Assembly: GCA_025351675.1 (NCBI GenBank)
Contig: JANXVK010000041.1
Coordinates: forward strand, 1-7,325
Origin: Rhizobacter sp.
Lineage (GTDB): Bacteria > Pseudomonadota > Gammaproteobacteria > Burkholderiales > Burkholderiaceae_C
DNA length: 7,325 nucleotides
Direction: 5' to 3'
Shown: piece by piece, positions 1 to 5,934 of the stretch
How positions within the stretch are numbered: position 1 is the first letter of the stretch
How the letters are laid out: each line of letters opens with the position of its first letter
The notes under the pieces: generated by a model
Told to the model about the DNA's origin: nothing
Seen by the model: the letters and a program-made list of their open reading frames with translations, nothing else
The model's database searches: none
Position numbers and translations under genes: made by a program

Positions 1-286
1 GCACCTGCTCGAGCACGCTGTGCACAGCGCAATCGTGCGTCTGCACGCGCCACACCTTCTCGGGTTGCGCGTTGATGGGTCCGTTGGAAAACATCGCGTC
101 GAAGGCCGAGCGGATGGCGCCCGCGCCCACCACGCGCGGGCCGCCGGGGTGCACGCAACTGATCTCTTCGTCGTCGGACCAGACAGCCATCAACTTCTCG
201 ATGTCGCCTTGTTGCAGCGCCTCGTAGAACTGCTGCTCGATCTCGTCGGGCGAGGCCGGCGGCAGCGCGGCTTTGGAGCGGGCCAT
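1..286 (-). CDS. SnoaL/NTF2-like protein (DUF4440-type), partial
   Basis: The gene starts at the ATG at 286-284 and leaves the window at the left edge, so only the first 95 residues are visible. They begin MARSKAALPP and contain the pattern of small NTF2-like (SnoaL/DUF4440) cone-fold proteins: an N-terminal helix (EIEQQFYEALQQGDIEKLMA), then VWSDDEEISCVHPGG, GAGAIRSAFDAMF and a beta strand (EKVWRVQTHDCAVHSV). Family members of about 130-150 residues bind small ligands or act as isomerase-like enzymes; the substrate cannot be deduced here. An AGGA ribosome-binding site lies at 296-299, 9 nt before the start. The gene follows purU on the same strand after 40 nt, so co-transcription is likely. 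The family call is fairly safe; a specific function is not supported. Confidence 0.85.
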   Translation of the reverse strand, partial: MARSKAALPPASPDEIEQQFYEALQQGDIEKLMAVWSDDEEISCVHPGGPRVVGAGAIRSAFDAMFSNGPINAQPEKVWRVQTHDCAVHSVLEQV

Positions 287-299
287 GGAGTGTGATCCT

Positions 300-355
300 C
301 AGGTGAACACGACGGTCTTGCGCCCGTCATTTGAAGACAACGGTCTTGCGCCCGT
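300..355 (-). repeat. 28-bp imperfect tandem duplication across the purU stop codon
   Basis: Units 300-327 and 328-355 are adjacent, both 28 bp, and identical at 24 of 28 positions by hand count, with a perfect 16-bp core (312-327 and 340-355). On the minus strand each unit reads as the purU terminus: the first gives GRKTVVFK then stop, and the second gives GRKTVVFT then stop (stop at 301-299). Only the first is translated. The second is an untranslated copy that also overlaps the ribosome-binding site of the next gene. Confidence 0.9.
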
Positions 356-1211
356 TGAGCAGCACGCGGTGCTCGACATGCCAGAGCACCGCGCGCGCCA
401 GCACCACGCTCTCGACGTCGCGGCCGACGGCAGTGAAGTCTTCCGGGTCATGCGAGTGGTCGACGCGGGCCACGTCCTGTTCGATGATCGGCCCTTCGTC
501 CAACTCGGCGGTGACGTAGTGGGCGGTCGCGCCGATCAGCTTCACGCCGCGCTCGTGCGCCTGGTAGTACGGCTTCGCGCCCTTGAAGCTGGGCAAGAAA
601 CTGTGGTGGATGTTGATCGCGCGGCCGCGCAAGAACTCGCAGAACTCGCCGCTGAGGATCTGCATGTAGCGCGCCAGCACGACCAGATCGATCTGCTGCC
701 GGGCGACCAGCTGCTCGACCTGCCGCTCCTGCGCGCGCTTGGCCTCGGCGCTGGCGCCGGCCGCCAGCGGCAGGTGATGGAACGGCACGCCGTGGCTTGC
801 GCACAACCCGGCGAAGTCCGGGTGGTTCGAGACCACACCGGCGATCGCCGCCGGCAACTGGCCCGACTGGCAGCGGAACAGCAGGTCGTTCAGGCAGTGC
901 CCGTGCTTGCTGACCATCAACAACAGGCGCGGCTGGCGCGCCAGCGCGTGCACCTTCAGGTCCATCGCGAACTTCGCGCGCAGCGGCGCGACCAGCGCTT
1001 CGAGTTCGGCGGCACTGGCCAGCCTCTCAGGCGCCTCGAAGTGCACGCGCATGAAAAACAGCCCGGTCGCGTCGACGGCGAGCACGTCGCCGAACTGCTG
1101 CGAGTCGATGATGTTGCAGCCGGCCTCGTACAACAGGCCGGACACCGCGTAGACGATGCCTTTGGTATCTTGGCAAGACAGGGTGAGGATGAATTCGCGG
1201 GGGCTGGACAT
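327..1211 (-). CDS. purU: Formyltetrahydrofolate deformylase PurU
   Basis: PurU is a cytosolic enzyme that hydrolyses 10-formyltetrahydrofolate to tetrahydrofolate and formate. It balances the one-carbon pool and supplies formate for PurT in purine synthesis. The protein has 294 residues, the usual family length. Residues 7-85 form an ACT regulatory domain (FILTLSCQDTKGIVYAVSG, GCNIIDSQQFGD). Residues 94-290 form the formyltransferase-fold domain, with the N200-I-H202-H-S-F-L-P motif and D238 in ELDEGPI as the catalytic Asn/His/Asp set. The frame stays open far upstream, but the ATG at 1211 begins MSSPREF, directly before the ACT domain, which is the normal family start; its ribosome-binding site is weak. 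The gene is divergent from the sigma-factor gene and followed by the NTF2-like gene. The last codons and stop are duplicated in tandem just downstream (see the repeat at 300-355). Confidence 0.96.
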   Translation of the reverse strand: MSSPREFILTLSCQDTKGIVYAVSGLLYEAGCNIIDSQQFGDVLAVDATGLFFMRVHFEAPERLASAAELEALVAPLRAKFAMDLKVHALARQPRLLLMVSKHGHCLNDLLFRCQSGQLPAAIAGVVSNHPDFAGLCASHGVPFHHLPLAAGASAEAKRAQERQVEQLVARQQIDLVVLARYMQILSGEFCEFLRGRAINIHHSFLPSFKGAKPYYQAHERGVKLIGATAHYVTAELDEGPIIEQDVARVDHSHDPEDFTAVGRDVESVVLARAVLWHVEHRVLLNGRKTVVFK

Positions 1212-1245
1212 GAGGTACGCTTCGCTGCCTTTCTGACGCCGCCCG

Positions 1246-1251
1246 ATTGTA
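1246..1251 (-). promoter_or_regulatory. Candidate -10 box of purU
   Basis: On the minus strand this reads TACAAT, one mismatch from the sigma-70 consensus, and would place the start of transcription roughly 25-30 nt before the purU ATG. No good -35 hexamer is found 16-18 bp upstream. Instead an inverted repeat (GCCCTT, 5-nt spacer, AAGGGC, 1257-1273) covers part of the -35 area, so an activator or repressor could act here. The call rests on sequence resemblance only. Confidence 0.4.
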
Positions 1252-1297
1252 CGAACGCCCTTGAAGAAAGGGCCTCCACCTGAGACAAAGACCGCCC

Positions 1298-1930
1298 ATG
1301 CCGACTCCGAAGAGCGACTGGTCCGAACGCAGCCTGGAGCTCTCGCGGCTGCTCGCGCGCGCGGGGCTCGGTGATCGCGCGGCATTCGCCGCGCTGTACG
1401 AACAGACCAGCGCGCATCTGCTCGGGGTCGTGCTGCGTATTCATCGGGACCGGGCCCAAGCGGAAGACATTCTCCAAGAGGTGTATGTCAACGTCTGGCG
1501 CGCGGCGCAGAGCTTCGATGCCGCCCAAAGCCAACCCCTGACGTGGTTGACGAGCATTGCGCGCAACCGCGCGATCGACAGCTTGCGCCGCACGACCACC
1601 CAGCCAAAGTTGCAAACGAATTTCTCCAACCCTGACAACGAGGACTCCGACGTGTACGACACCGTGGCCAGCGACGCGCCCGGCCCGCTCGATCTGCTGA
1701 GCCGGGCTTCGGATGCGCGCGCGCTGGCTTCCTGCATGGAGGGCTTGAGTGCGCAGCAGCGCCAGAGCGTTGCGCTCGCGTTCTTCGACGGGCTCAGCCA
1801 TGCCGAGGTCGCCGACACCATGCGCCAGCCCCTCGGCACGGTCAAATCGTGGGTGCGGCGCGCCCTGATGTCGCTCAAGGGTTGCCTCGAATCAGCGGTG
1901 CGCCGCGATGCCAGCGCCGTGGGCGGCTGA
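1298..1930 (+). CDS. ECF-type RNA polymerase sigma factor (SigK-like, group IV)
   Basis: This 210-residue sigma-70 family protein of the extracytoplasmic-function class directs RNA polymerase to a stress or envelope regulon. Residues 26-98 are the sigma region 2 domain: helix DRAAFAALYEQTSAHLL, the core-binding stretch AEDILQEVYVNVWRAA (55-70), and the -10 recognition part LTWLTSIARNRAIDSLRR. Residues 145-196 are region 4, with the helix-turn-helix LSHAEVADTMRQPLGTVKSWVRRAL that reads the -35 element. No region 1.1 or 3 is present, as expected for this class. The linker (100-140) is acidic and long. The start ATG is preceded by only a weak GAG. The RskA-like anti-sigma gene follows after 11 nt, the usual pairing of SigK/ECF19-like factors; the subgroup is inferred from the partner. 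The inducing signal cannot be deduced. Confidence 0.95.
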   Translation: MPTPKSDWSERSLELSRLLARAGLGDRAAFAALYEQTSAHLLGVVLRIHRDRAQAEDILQEVYVNVWRAAQSFDAAQSQPLTWLTSIARNRAIDSLRRTTTQPKLQTNFSNPDNEDSDVYDTVASDAPGPLDLLSRASDARALASCMEGLSAQQRQSVALAFFDGLSHAEVADTMRQPLGTVKSWVRRALMSLKGCLESAVRRDASAVGG

Positions 1931-1941
1931 CCGGAATCGAC

Positions 1942-2661
1942 ATGGACTACAGCCACCCCAAACTCGCCGACCGCCTCGCGGCGGAATACGTCACCGGCCT
2001 GCTGCGCGGGCCGGCACGGCGCCGCTTTGAAGCCTTGCTGCCGGCGCACCCGGCCCTGCGCGCTGCGGTGCGCGCCTGGCAAGACCGACTGATGCCGCTT
2101 ACCGAAGCGATCGCGCCGCAGACGCCCTCGCCCGAGGTCTGGAAGCGCATCGAAACACGCATTCATGGTGCGGCAGGCGCGATACAAAGCCGCGCCGAGC
2201 CGACCGGCTGGTGGCGTCAGCTCGCCTTCTGGCGCGGACTCTCCGCGATCGCCGGGGTCGCCGCACTCGCGCTCGGCGTGACCTTGGCCAACCCCGGACC
2301 AGCGCGGGCGCCGATCATCGTCGTGCTCTCGGCCGCCACGCCAGCGCTTGGCGCGCCGGCCGGCGCGGCGGGACCCGCCTCGTTCGTCGCCAGCATCACC
2401 GCCGACGGCCGCGCGATGGTGACCAAGCCAATCATCAATGTCGCGATGCAGGCGGATCGTTCGCTCGAACTCTGGTCATTGCCGGCCAGCGGCGCACCGC
2501 GCTCGCTCGGGCTGATCGCGGCCGACAAAGCGAGCGTCGTACAGCGTGGCAAGGTGCTCGACGGCACAGACGGCTTCGCGGTGACGCTCGAAGCTGCCGG
2601 TGGATCGCCCGACGGCAAACCGCACGGGCCGATCCTCTACGTCGGCAAACTCACCCTCTAG
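1942..2661 (+). CDS. RskA-type membrane anti-sigma factor
   Basis: This protein probably holds the upstream sigma factor inactive at the inner membrane until a signal releases it. It has 239 residues. Residues 8-72 are a cytoplasmic helical sigma-binding region (LADRLAAEYVTGLLRG, ARRRFEALLPAHPALRAAV, W46). A single hydrophobic segment lies at about 99-116. The periplasmic C-terminal part carries the RskA-family signatures LELWSLPASGAPRSLGLI (175-192) and the ending LEAAGGSPDGKPHGPILYVG. No HxxxCxxC zinc motif is present, so it is not a ZAS-type anti-sigma. The ATG at 1942 was chosen because it is preceded by GGAA (1933-1936) and begins at the conserved N-terminal helix; an upstream in-frame extension would lie inside the sigma gene. 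The stop overlaps the waaF 3' end by 11 bp, tail to tail. Confidence 0.93.
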   Translation: MDYSHPKLADRLAAEYVTGLLRGPARRRFEALLPAHPALRAAVRAWQDRLMPLTEAIAPQTPSPEVWKRIETRIHGAAGAIQSRAEPTGWWRQLAFWRGLSAIAGVAALALGVTLANPGPARAPIIVVLSAATPALGAPAGAAGPASFVASITADGRAMVTKPIINVAMQADRSLELWSLPASGAPRSLGLIAADKASVVQRGKVLDGTDGFAVTLEAAGGSPDGKPHGPILYVGKLTL

Positions 2662-3649
2662 CCAAATCGAGCGCTTGCTCGACTCGCCGGGCGCTCACGC
2701 CTGTCAGGCAGCGCGTGTGGCCGAAGCGGCAGACGCGGTCGAAACAGGGCGCGCAATCGAGCTGCAACTCTTCCTTCAGCCACAGCACGCGGGCACGCGG
2801 GCTCAGCGGCGGCGTGTGTTCGGGGCTGGTCGAGCCGAACACCGCGGCCTGTGGCACGCCGAACGCGGCGGCGACATGCATCAGCCCCGAATCGTTGCTG
2901 ACGACGCCGCGCGCCGCCGCAATGAGCGCCATCGCGTCGATCAGCGCGGTCTGGCCGGCCAGCACGCGGCAGGCGCGTTCGGACTGCGCGGCGATCTGCG
3001 CGCAGAGCGCAGCCTCCTTGCCGGAGCCGAGCAGCAGCACCGGCTGGCCGTACCGTTGGTGGAGTGTCCGGGCGAGCTCGGCGTAGTGGCCGGCGGGCCA
3101 ACATTTGGCCGGGCCGTACTCGGCGCCGGGAGCGAAGGCCCAGTAGGCACCGAGTTCGACGCCGGCGGCGCGCGTCGCCTTGGCTAAAACCGACGGGTCG
3201 AATTTCATCAGTGGGCGCTCACCCTCTTGTGCTGGTTCTCCCGACAGCGTCGCGTAGAACGCGACCATCGGCGGCCGGCCGGGTGGATTCGGCAGGCGCT
3301 GGTTCAGCAGCAGAACCCGACCCTCGCCTTGGTAGCCGATGCGTTTCGGGATGCCCGCCAGCCACGGGATCAGCGCCGACTTGATCGAGTTCGGCAGCAC
3401 GTAGGCAGCGTCGAACCGGCCGCGCAACTCGCCCGCGACCCGCCGCCGCGCCGCCCAGTCGAGCCGGCCGTGCGCGAACGGCAACTCGATCACCTCGCCG
3501 ACCTGCGGCATCGCGCGGTACACCGGCGCGACCCACGGCAGCGCCGCCACGGTCAGCTGTTCGCCGCGCTTCGCGAGCCGCGCGAGCAGCGGCTCGGACA
3601 TCACCGCGTCGCCGATCCACTGCGGCGCGATGACGAGGCTGCCTGTCAT
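2651..3649 (-). CDS. waaF: ADP-heptose:LPS heptosyltransferase II
   Basis: WaaF is a GT-B (family GT9) glycosyltransferase that adds the second L-glycero-D-manno-heptose to the LPS inner core at the cytoplasmic face of the inner membrane. The protein has 332 residues, close to the usual 330-350. Diagnostic segments in order are LVIAPQWIGDAVMSEPLL (5-22), YVLPNSIKSALIPWLAGIPKRIGY (83-106), the sugar-nucleotide motif PGAEYGPAKCWP (174-185) and NDSGLMHVAAA (252-262). They are followed by TPPLSPRARVLW and a cysteine-rich tail C299-x2-C302-x4-C307-x6-C314, a feature I recall from betaproteobacterial WaaF. The ATG at 3649 lies one nucleotide after the stop of the zinc-finger gene, indicating translational coupling in the ilvE operon. 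C183 replaces the arginine found in the E. coli motif (PAKRWP). The gene converges on and overlaps the anti-sigma gene. Confidence 0.95.
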   Translation of the reverse strand: MTGSLVIAPQWIGDAVMSEPLLARLAKRGEQLTVAALPWVAPVYRAMPQVGEVIELPFAHGRLDWAARRRVAGELRGRFDAAYVLPNSIKSALIPWLAGIPKRIGYQGEGRVLLLNQRLPNPPGRPPMVAFYATLSGEPAQEGERPLMKFDPSVLAKATRAAGVELGAYWAFAPGAEYGPAKCWPAGHYAELARTLHQRYGQPVLLLGSGKEAALCAQIAAQSERACRVLAGQTALIDAMALIAAARGVVSNDSGLMHVAAAFGVPQAAVFGSTSPEHTPPLSPRARVLWLKEELQLDCAPCFDRVCRFGHTRCLTGVSARRVEQALDLARG

Positions 3650-3650
3650 C

Positions 3651-3851
3651 TCAGTGCGCGTGGACTTTTTCGCCCGCCTTCAGCCGATAGACCGTGCCGC
3701 AATACGGGCACTTGCCTTCACTGGTCGTGACCACGTCGATGAAGACGCGCGGATGCGTGCTCCACAGCGTCATTTTCGGGTTCGGGCAGAACACCACGCC
3801 CGGGCCTTCCAGATCCTTGGCGGTCACTTCGACCGTTGCGACGGGCGTCAT
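3651..3851 (-). CDS. Small CHCC zinc-finger domain protein
   Basis: This 66-residue protein has the single-domain layout of the CHCC zinc-finger family (zf-CHCC, PF10276), related to the small NDUFS6-like subunit of complex I. Putative metal ligands are C22, H33, C48 and C51, in the segments VFCPNPKMTLWSTHPRVFID and GKCPYCGTVYRL. The bacterial role is not settled. In Burkholderiales it habitually sits between ilvE and waaF, as here. The ATG at 3851 was chosen over a GTG at 3875 because it has a GAGGGG ribosome-binding site 5 nt upstream and overlaps the preceding small ORF as ATGA; the GTG would only add a proline/glycine-rich octapeptide. The stop is one nucleotide before the waaF start. Confidence 0.9.
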   Translation of the reverse strand: MTPVATVEVTAKDLEGPGVVFCPNPKMTLWSTHPRVFIDVVTTSEGKCPYCGTVYRLKAGEKVHAH

Positions 3852-3964
3852 GACAGCCCCTCGCCCGTGGGGCACCCCGGCCGATCCCCCGAGGGGATGC
3901 CGGCCAGCTTGGCAGCGGCCCGGCGCTCGGCCCGCGAAGACAGGTTCGTTGTCAGCTGATTCAT
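3848..3964 (-). CDS. Small ORF, 38 residues, between ilvE and the zinc-finger gene
   Basis: An ATG at 3964, ten nucleotides after the ilvE stop, opens a 38-codon frame beginning MNQLTTNLSSRAERRAAAKL and ending GEGLS. A GAGG ribosome-binding site lies 8 nt before the ATG and overlaps the ilvE stop region. The TGA overlaps the zinc-finger start as ATGA. This packing is what a genuine co-translated gene would show. The first 22 residues would form a basic amphipathic helix; the remainder is Gly/Pro-rich and coincides with a GC-rich imperfect palindrome (about 3878-3907), so the second half may be non-coding in origin. I do not recognise a family. It could instead be a leader that merely carries ribosomes from ilvE to the next start. 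Confidence 0.5.
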   Translation of the reverse strand: MNQLTTNLSSRAERRAAAKLAGIPSGDRPGCPTGEGLS

Positions 3965-3974
3965 GTTGCTCGCC

Positions 3975-4898
3975 TCAGACCTTGCTCAGCCATTCGGCGT
4001 ACTTGGGATTGCGGCCGTTCACGATGTCGAAGAACGCCGTCTGGATCTTTTCGGTGATCGGCCCGCGCGAGCCCGAACCGAGCTCGATGCGGTCGAGCTC
4101 GCGGACCGGCGTGACTTCGGCGGCGGTGCCCGTGAAGAAGGCCTCGTCGGAGATGTAGACCTCGTCGCGCGTGATGCGCTTCTCGACGACCTTCAGCCCC
4201 AGGTCGGCGCAGATCGCGAACACGGTGTTGCGGGTGATGCCGTTGAGCGCGCCGGCCGACAGGTCGGGCGTGTAGACCACGCCGTTCTTGATCACGAACA
4301 GGTTCTCGCCGGCACCTTCGCTGACGAAGCCGTTCGCGTCGAGCAGCATCGCCTCGTCATAGCCGTCTTCGGTCGCTTCCATGTTGGCGAGGATCGAGTT
4401 CGTGTAATTGCTGACGGCTTTGGCTTGCGTCATCGTGATGTTGACGTGGTGCCGCGTATAGCTCGAAATCTTCACGCGGATGCCGCGCTTCAGACCTTCC
4501 TCGCCGAGGTAGGCGCCCCAAGGCCAAGCCGCGACCATCAGGTGCACGGTGTTGCCCTTGGGCGAGACCCCGAGCTTTTCGGAGCCGATCCAGGTCAGCG
4601 GGCGCAAGTAGCACGACTCCAGCTTGTTCTCGCGGACGACGGCGAGCTGCGCTTCCATCACTTCCTCGAACGAGAAGGGGATCTTCATGCGCAAAATCTT
4701 GGCACTGTTGAAGAGACGCTCGGTGTGCTCGCGCAACCGGAAGATGGCTGTGCCATTGACGGCGTTGTAAGCGCGTACGCCCTCGAAGGCGCCGCAGCCG
4801 TAATGCAGTGTGTGGGTCAGCACGTGAATCTTGGCGTCGCGCCACTCCACCATCTTGCCGTCCATCCAGATCTTGCCGTCGCGATCGTCCATCGACAT
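3975..4898 (-). CDS. ilvE: Branched-chain amino acid aminotransferase IlvE
   Basis: IlvE is a cytosolic PLP enzyme (fold type IV) that transfers the amino group between glutamate and the 2-oxo acids of leucine, isoleucine and valine, as the last step of their synthesis. The protein has 307 residues, the family length. Key parts are HVLTHTLHYGCGAFEGVRAY (25-44), the substrate-pocket region YLRPLTWIG (97-105), WPWGAYLGEEGLKRGI, the Schiff-base lysine K160 in MTQAKAVSNY, the class-IV signature around LLDANGFVSEGAGENLF (185-201), GITRNTV, and FFTGTAAEVTPV (254-265). The ATG at 4898 has a GGAG ribosome-binding site 7 nt upstream; a second ATG two codons later has a poorer site. It is the first gene of the operon ilvE - small ORF - zinc finger - waaF. 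A candidate -10 box with an inverted repeat lies 37-62 nt upstream. Confidence 0.97.
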   Translation of the reverse strand: MSMDDRDGKIWMDGKMVEWRDAKIHVLTHTLHYGCGAFEGVRAYNAVNGTAIFRLREHTERLFNSAKILRMKIPFSFEEVMEAQLAVVRENKLESCYLRPLTWIGSEKLGVSPKGNTVHLMVAAWPWGAYLGEEGLKRGIRVKISSYTRHHVNITMTQAKAVSNYTNSILANMEATEDGYDEAMLLDANGFVSEGAGENLFVIKNGVVYTPDLSAGALNGITRNTVFAICADLGLKVVEKRITRDEVYISDEAFFTGTAAEVTPVRELDRIELGSGSRGPITEKIQTAFFDIVNGRNPKYAEWLSKV

Positions 4899-5196
4899 GG
4901 CCGCGCTCCAATGAATGCGTGTTCGGGAAGCGGGATTCTAGCGACGGCCGGCCGCCGTCGAGCACACCCATTCGATCGCGCGCGCCGTGGCAAAAGTATG
5001 AAAACCGTCTCGCTCCGCGCAGGCCTCGACATAAAGTCTGATCCGACGACCCCAAATTCCCCTTGATCGAGGGGTGCTGGAAATGGCCCGTTCGGCACGA
5101 TTCGAATGAAAATAGTGTTGCCCAATCCACACCGCAAGAACCCTGTCAGGTGCGAGCGGTTCGACTCACCGTACCTTGACCAACGGAGTTACCGTC
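4899..5196. promoter_or_regulatory. Divergent intergenic region between ilvE and the first PEP-CTERM gene
   Basis: About 300 bp without a supported gene. The left end holds the candidate ilvE promoter described separately. A short hairpin, CCCCTT-GATC-GAGGGG (5059-5074, one G-T pair), lies in the middle. The part from roughly 5100 to 5140 is relatively AT-rich (TTCGAATGAAAATAGTG) and is the likeliest place for the PEP-CTERM gene promoter, but I see no -10/-35 pair with good spacing and no convincing sigma-54 element. The GGAG at 5185-5188 is the ribosome-binding site of the next gene. Confidence 0.5.
4935..4960 (-). promoter_or_regulatory. Candidate ilvE promoter with inverted repeat (possible operator)
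   Basis: On the minus strand, TAGAAT at 4940-4935 is one mismatch from the -10 consensus and lies 36 nt before the ilvE ATG. Immediately upstream is a perfect inverted repeat, CGACGGC - 5 nt - GCCGTCG (4942-4960), which would fill the spacer between -10 and -35. The -35 hexamer itself is poor (CTCGAC at 16 bp spacing). A dimeric regulator bound here would block or rescue the promoter. The binding protein is unknown. Confidence 0.4.
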
Positions 5197-5823
5197 ATGA
5201 AAATTTCCCGAACCCTTCTGAGCGCTGCGGCTGCAGCTGCGCTGTCCGCAGCGTCGTTCTCGGCCAGCGCCGTTGATTTCACGCTCAACCAGACCTTCAC
5301 CGCCGGGCTTGTCGCCCCCTTCGGCACCGTCACGCTGACGCAAGACGGCGCGAACGAAGTGGACGTGATGGTGCAGCTGAAGTCGCCGTTCCAGTTCGTG
5401 GAAACCGGCGGTCCGCACGACGCGTTCACGTTCAACATCAAGAACACCGTCGGCGCTTACACGGTGACCGCCATCACCCCGACGGCCTACTCGAACCAAA
5501 CCCCGGGCAGCAACCCGTCGTTCGGCAGCTTCACCAACGCCATGTCCTGCGCCGATTGCGGCAACGGTGGCAGCGGCGCGTTCACGGGGGCGCTGTCGTT
5601 CTCAGTCGGTGCGGCCACGGGCATCTCGGTCAATGACTTCACCGCCAATGCATCGGGCTATTTCTTCACGGCCGACGTCATCAACAAGACCACCGGCGTG
5701 ACGGGGGCGGTCGGCACCAATGTCCCGGTGACGCCCGTGCCGGAACCAGAGACCTACGCACTGATGCTGGCCGGCCTCGGCGTCGTCGGCTTCATGGCGA
5801 ATCGTCGCCGCAAGCAGGTCTGA
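5197..5823 (+). CDS. PEP-CTERM sorting domain protein (first of two)
   Basis: This is an exported surface or matrix protein of 208 residues. The signal peptide is residues 1-25 (MKISRTLLSA, an alanine-rich core, likely cut after SASA). The mature part is probably beta-rich, with GGPHDAFTFNI (71-81), one CxxC (C118, C121) in a Gly/Ser-rich stretch, and SGYFFTADVINKTTG (153-167). The first and last patterns recur in a family of roughly 200-residue PEP-CTERM proteins (possibly the one named FxDxA; low certainty). Residues 181-208 are the sorting tail: VPEPETYALM, a hydrophobic helix, then NRRRKQV. In this family an exosortase cleaves near the PEP motif, and the genes commonly accompany exopolysaccharide production; no exosortase is in this window. 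The ATG at 5197 is preferred over an upstream TTG because it has GGAG 8 nt before it and starts the signal peptide. A terminator follows. Confidence 0.93.
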   Translation: MKISRTLLSAAAAAALSAASFSASAVDFTLNQTFTAGLVAPFGTVTLTQDGANEVDVMVQLKSPFQFVETGGPHDAFTFNIKNTVGAYTVTAITPTAYSNQTPGSNPSFGSFTNAMSCADCGNGGSGAFTGALSFSVGAATGISVNDFTANASGYFFTADVINKTTGVTGAVGTNVPVTPVPEPETYALMLAGLGVVGFMANRRRKQV

Positions 5824-5879
5824 TCCGACCCGCGGGCCGGCCTCGGCCAGTCTCGAAGCCCCGCCCCGGCGGGGCTTTT
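5728..5879 (+). repeat. PEP-CTERM tail-plus-terminator cassette, copy 1
   Basis: The final 96 nt of coding sequence (5728-5823) align without gaps to 6614-6709, with 79 of 96 identities by hand count, many differences being silent third positions. The similarity continues through the 3' untranslated region to the end of the terminator with a single-base gap. Upstream of 5728 the two genes show no alignable similarity. Confidence 0.75.
5857..5879 (+). terminator. Intrinsic terminator of the first PEP-CTERM gene
   Basis: A GC-rich hairpin, AGCCCCG - loop - CGGGGCT with the innermost bases also complementary, is followed directly by a short T run (TTTT to 5879). It starts 33 nt after the stop codon. 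It should separate this gene from the second PEP-CTERM gene, which therefore needs its own promoter. Confidence 0.88.
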
Positions 5880-5884
5880 CACTT

Positions 5885-5900
5885 GAGCGAGCGAGCGAGC
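5885..5900 (+). repeat. Tetranucleotide repeat (GAGC)x4
   Basis: Four perfect copies of GAGC lie in the spacer just after the first PEP-CTERM terminator. A tract this short may simply be noise of a GC-rich genome. It lies upstream of the candidate promoter for the second PEP-CTERM gene, so copy-number change would alter spacing only to elements further upstream. Confidence 0.6.
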
Positions 5901-5915
5901 GTCACCCGTGGCCGA

Positions 5916-5934
5916 AACCCCAAGAGCTGGGGTT
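5916..5934. repeat. Perfect inverted repeat followed by C8 tract
   Basis: AACCCCA and TGGGGTT (7 bp each) flank a 5-nt loop. One base later an unbroken run of eight C follows (5936-5943). No T tract is present, so it is not a standard terminator. It ends 32 bp upstream of the candidate -35 of the next gene, a position where an operator or an activator site could lie. Confidence 0.6.

Noticed and set aside
273..1283. Long plus-strand open frame (336 codons) opposite purU
   Set aside because: It is exactly antisense to the well-supported purU, its translation is Arg/Ala/Val/Asp-rich with no domain, and such shadows are usual in high-GC genes.
3963..5066. Long plus-strand open frame (367 codons) opposite ilvE
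   Set aside because: Antisense shadow of ilvE with low-complexity composition and no recognisable domain; it runs out into the intergenic region.
5076..5125. Sigma-54 type promoter before the first PEP-CTERM gene
   Set aside because: A GGCACG is present at 5094-5099 but the GC of the -12 element is not at the required distance; no GG-N10-GC pair was found in this region.
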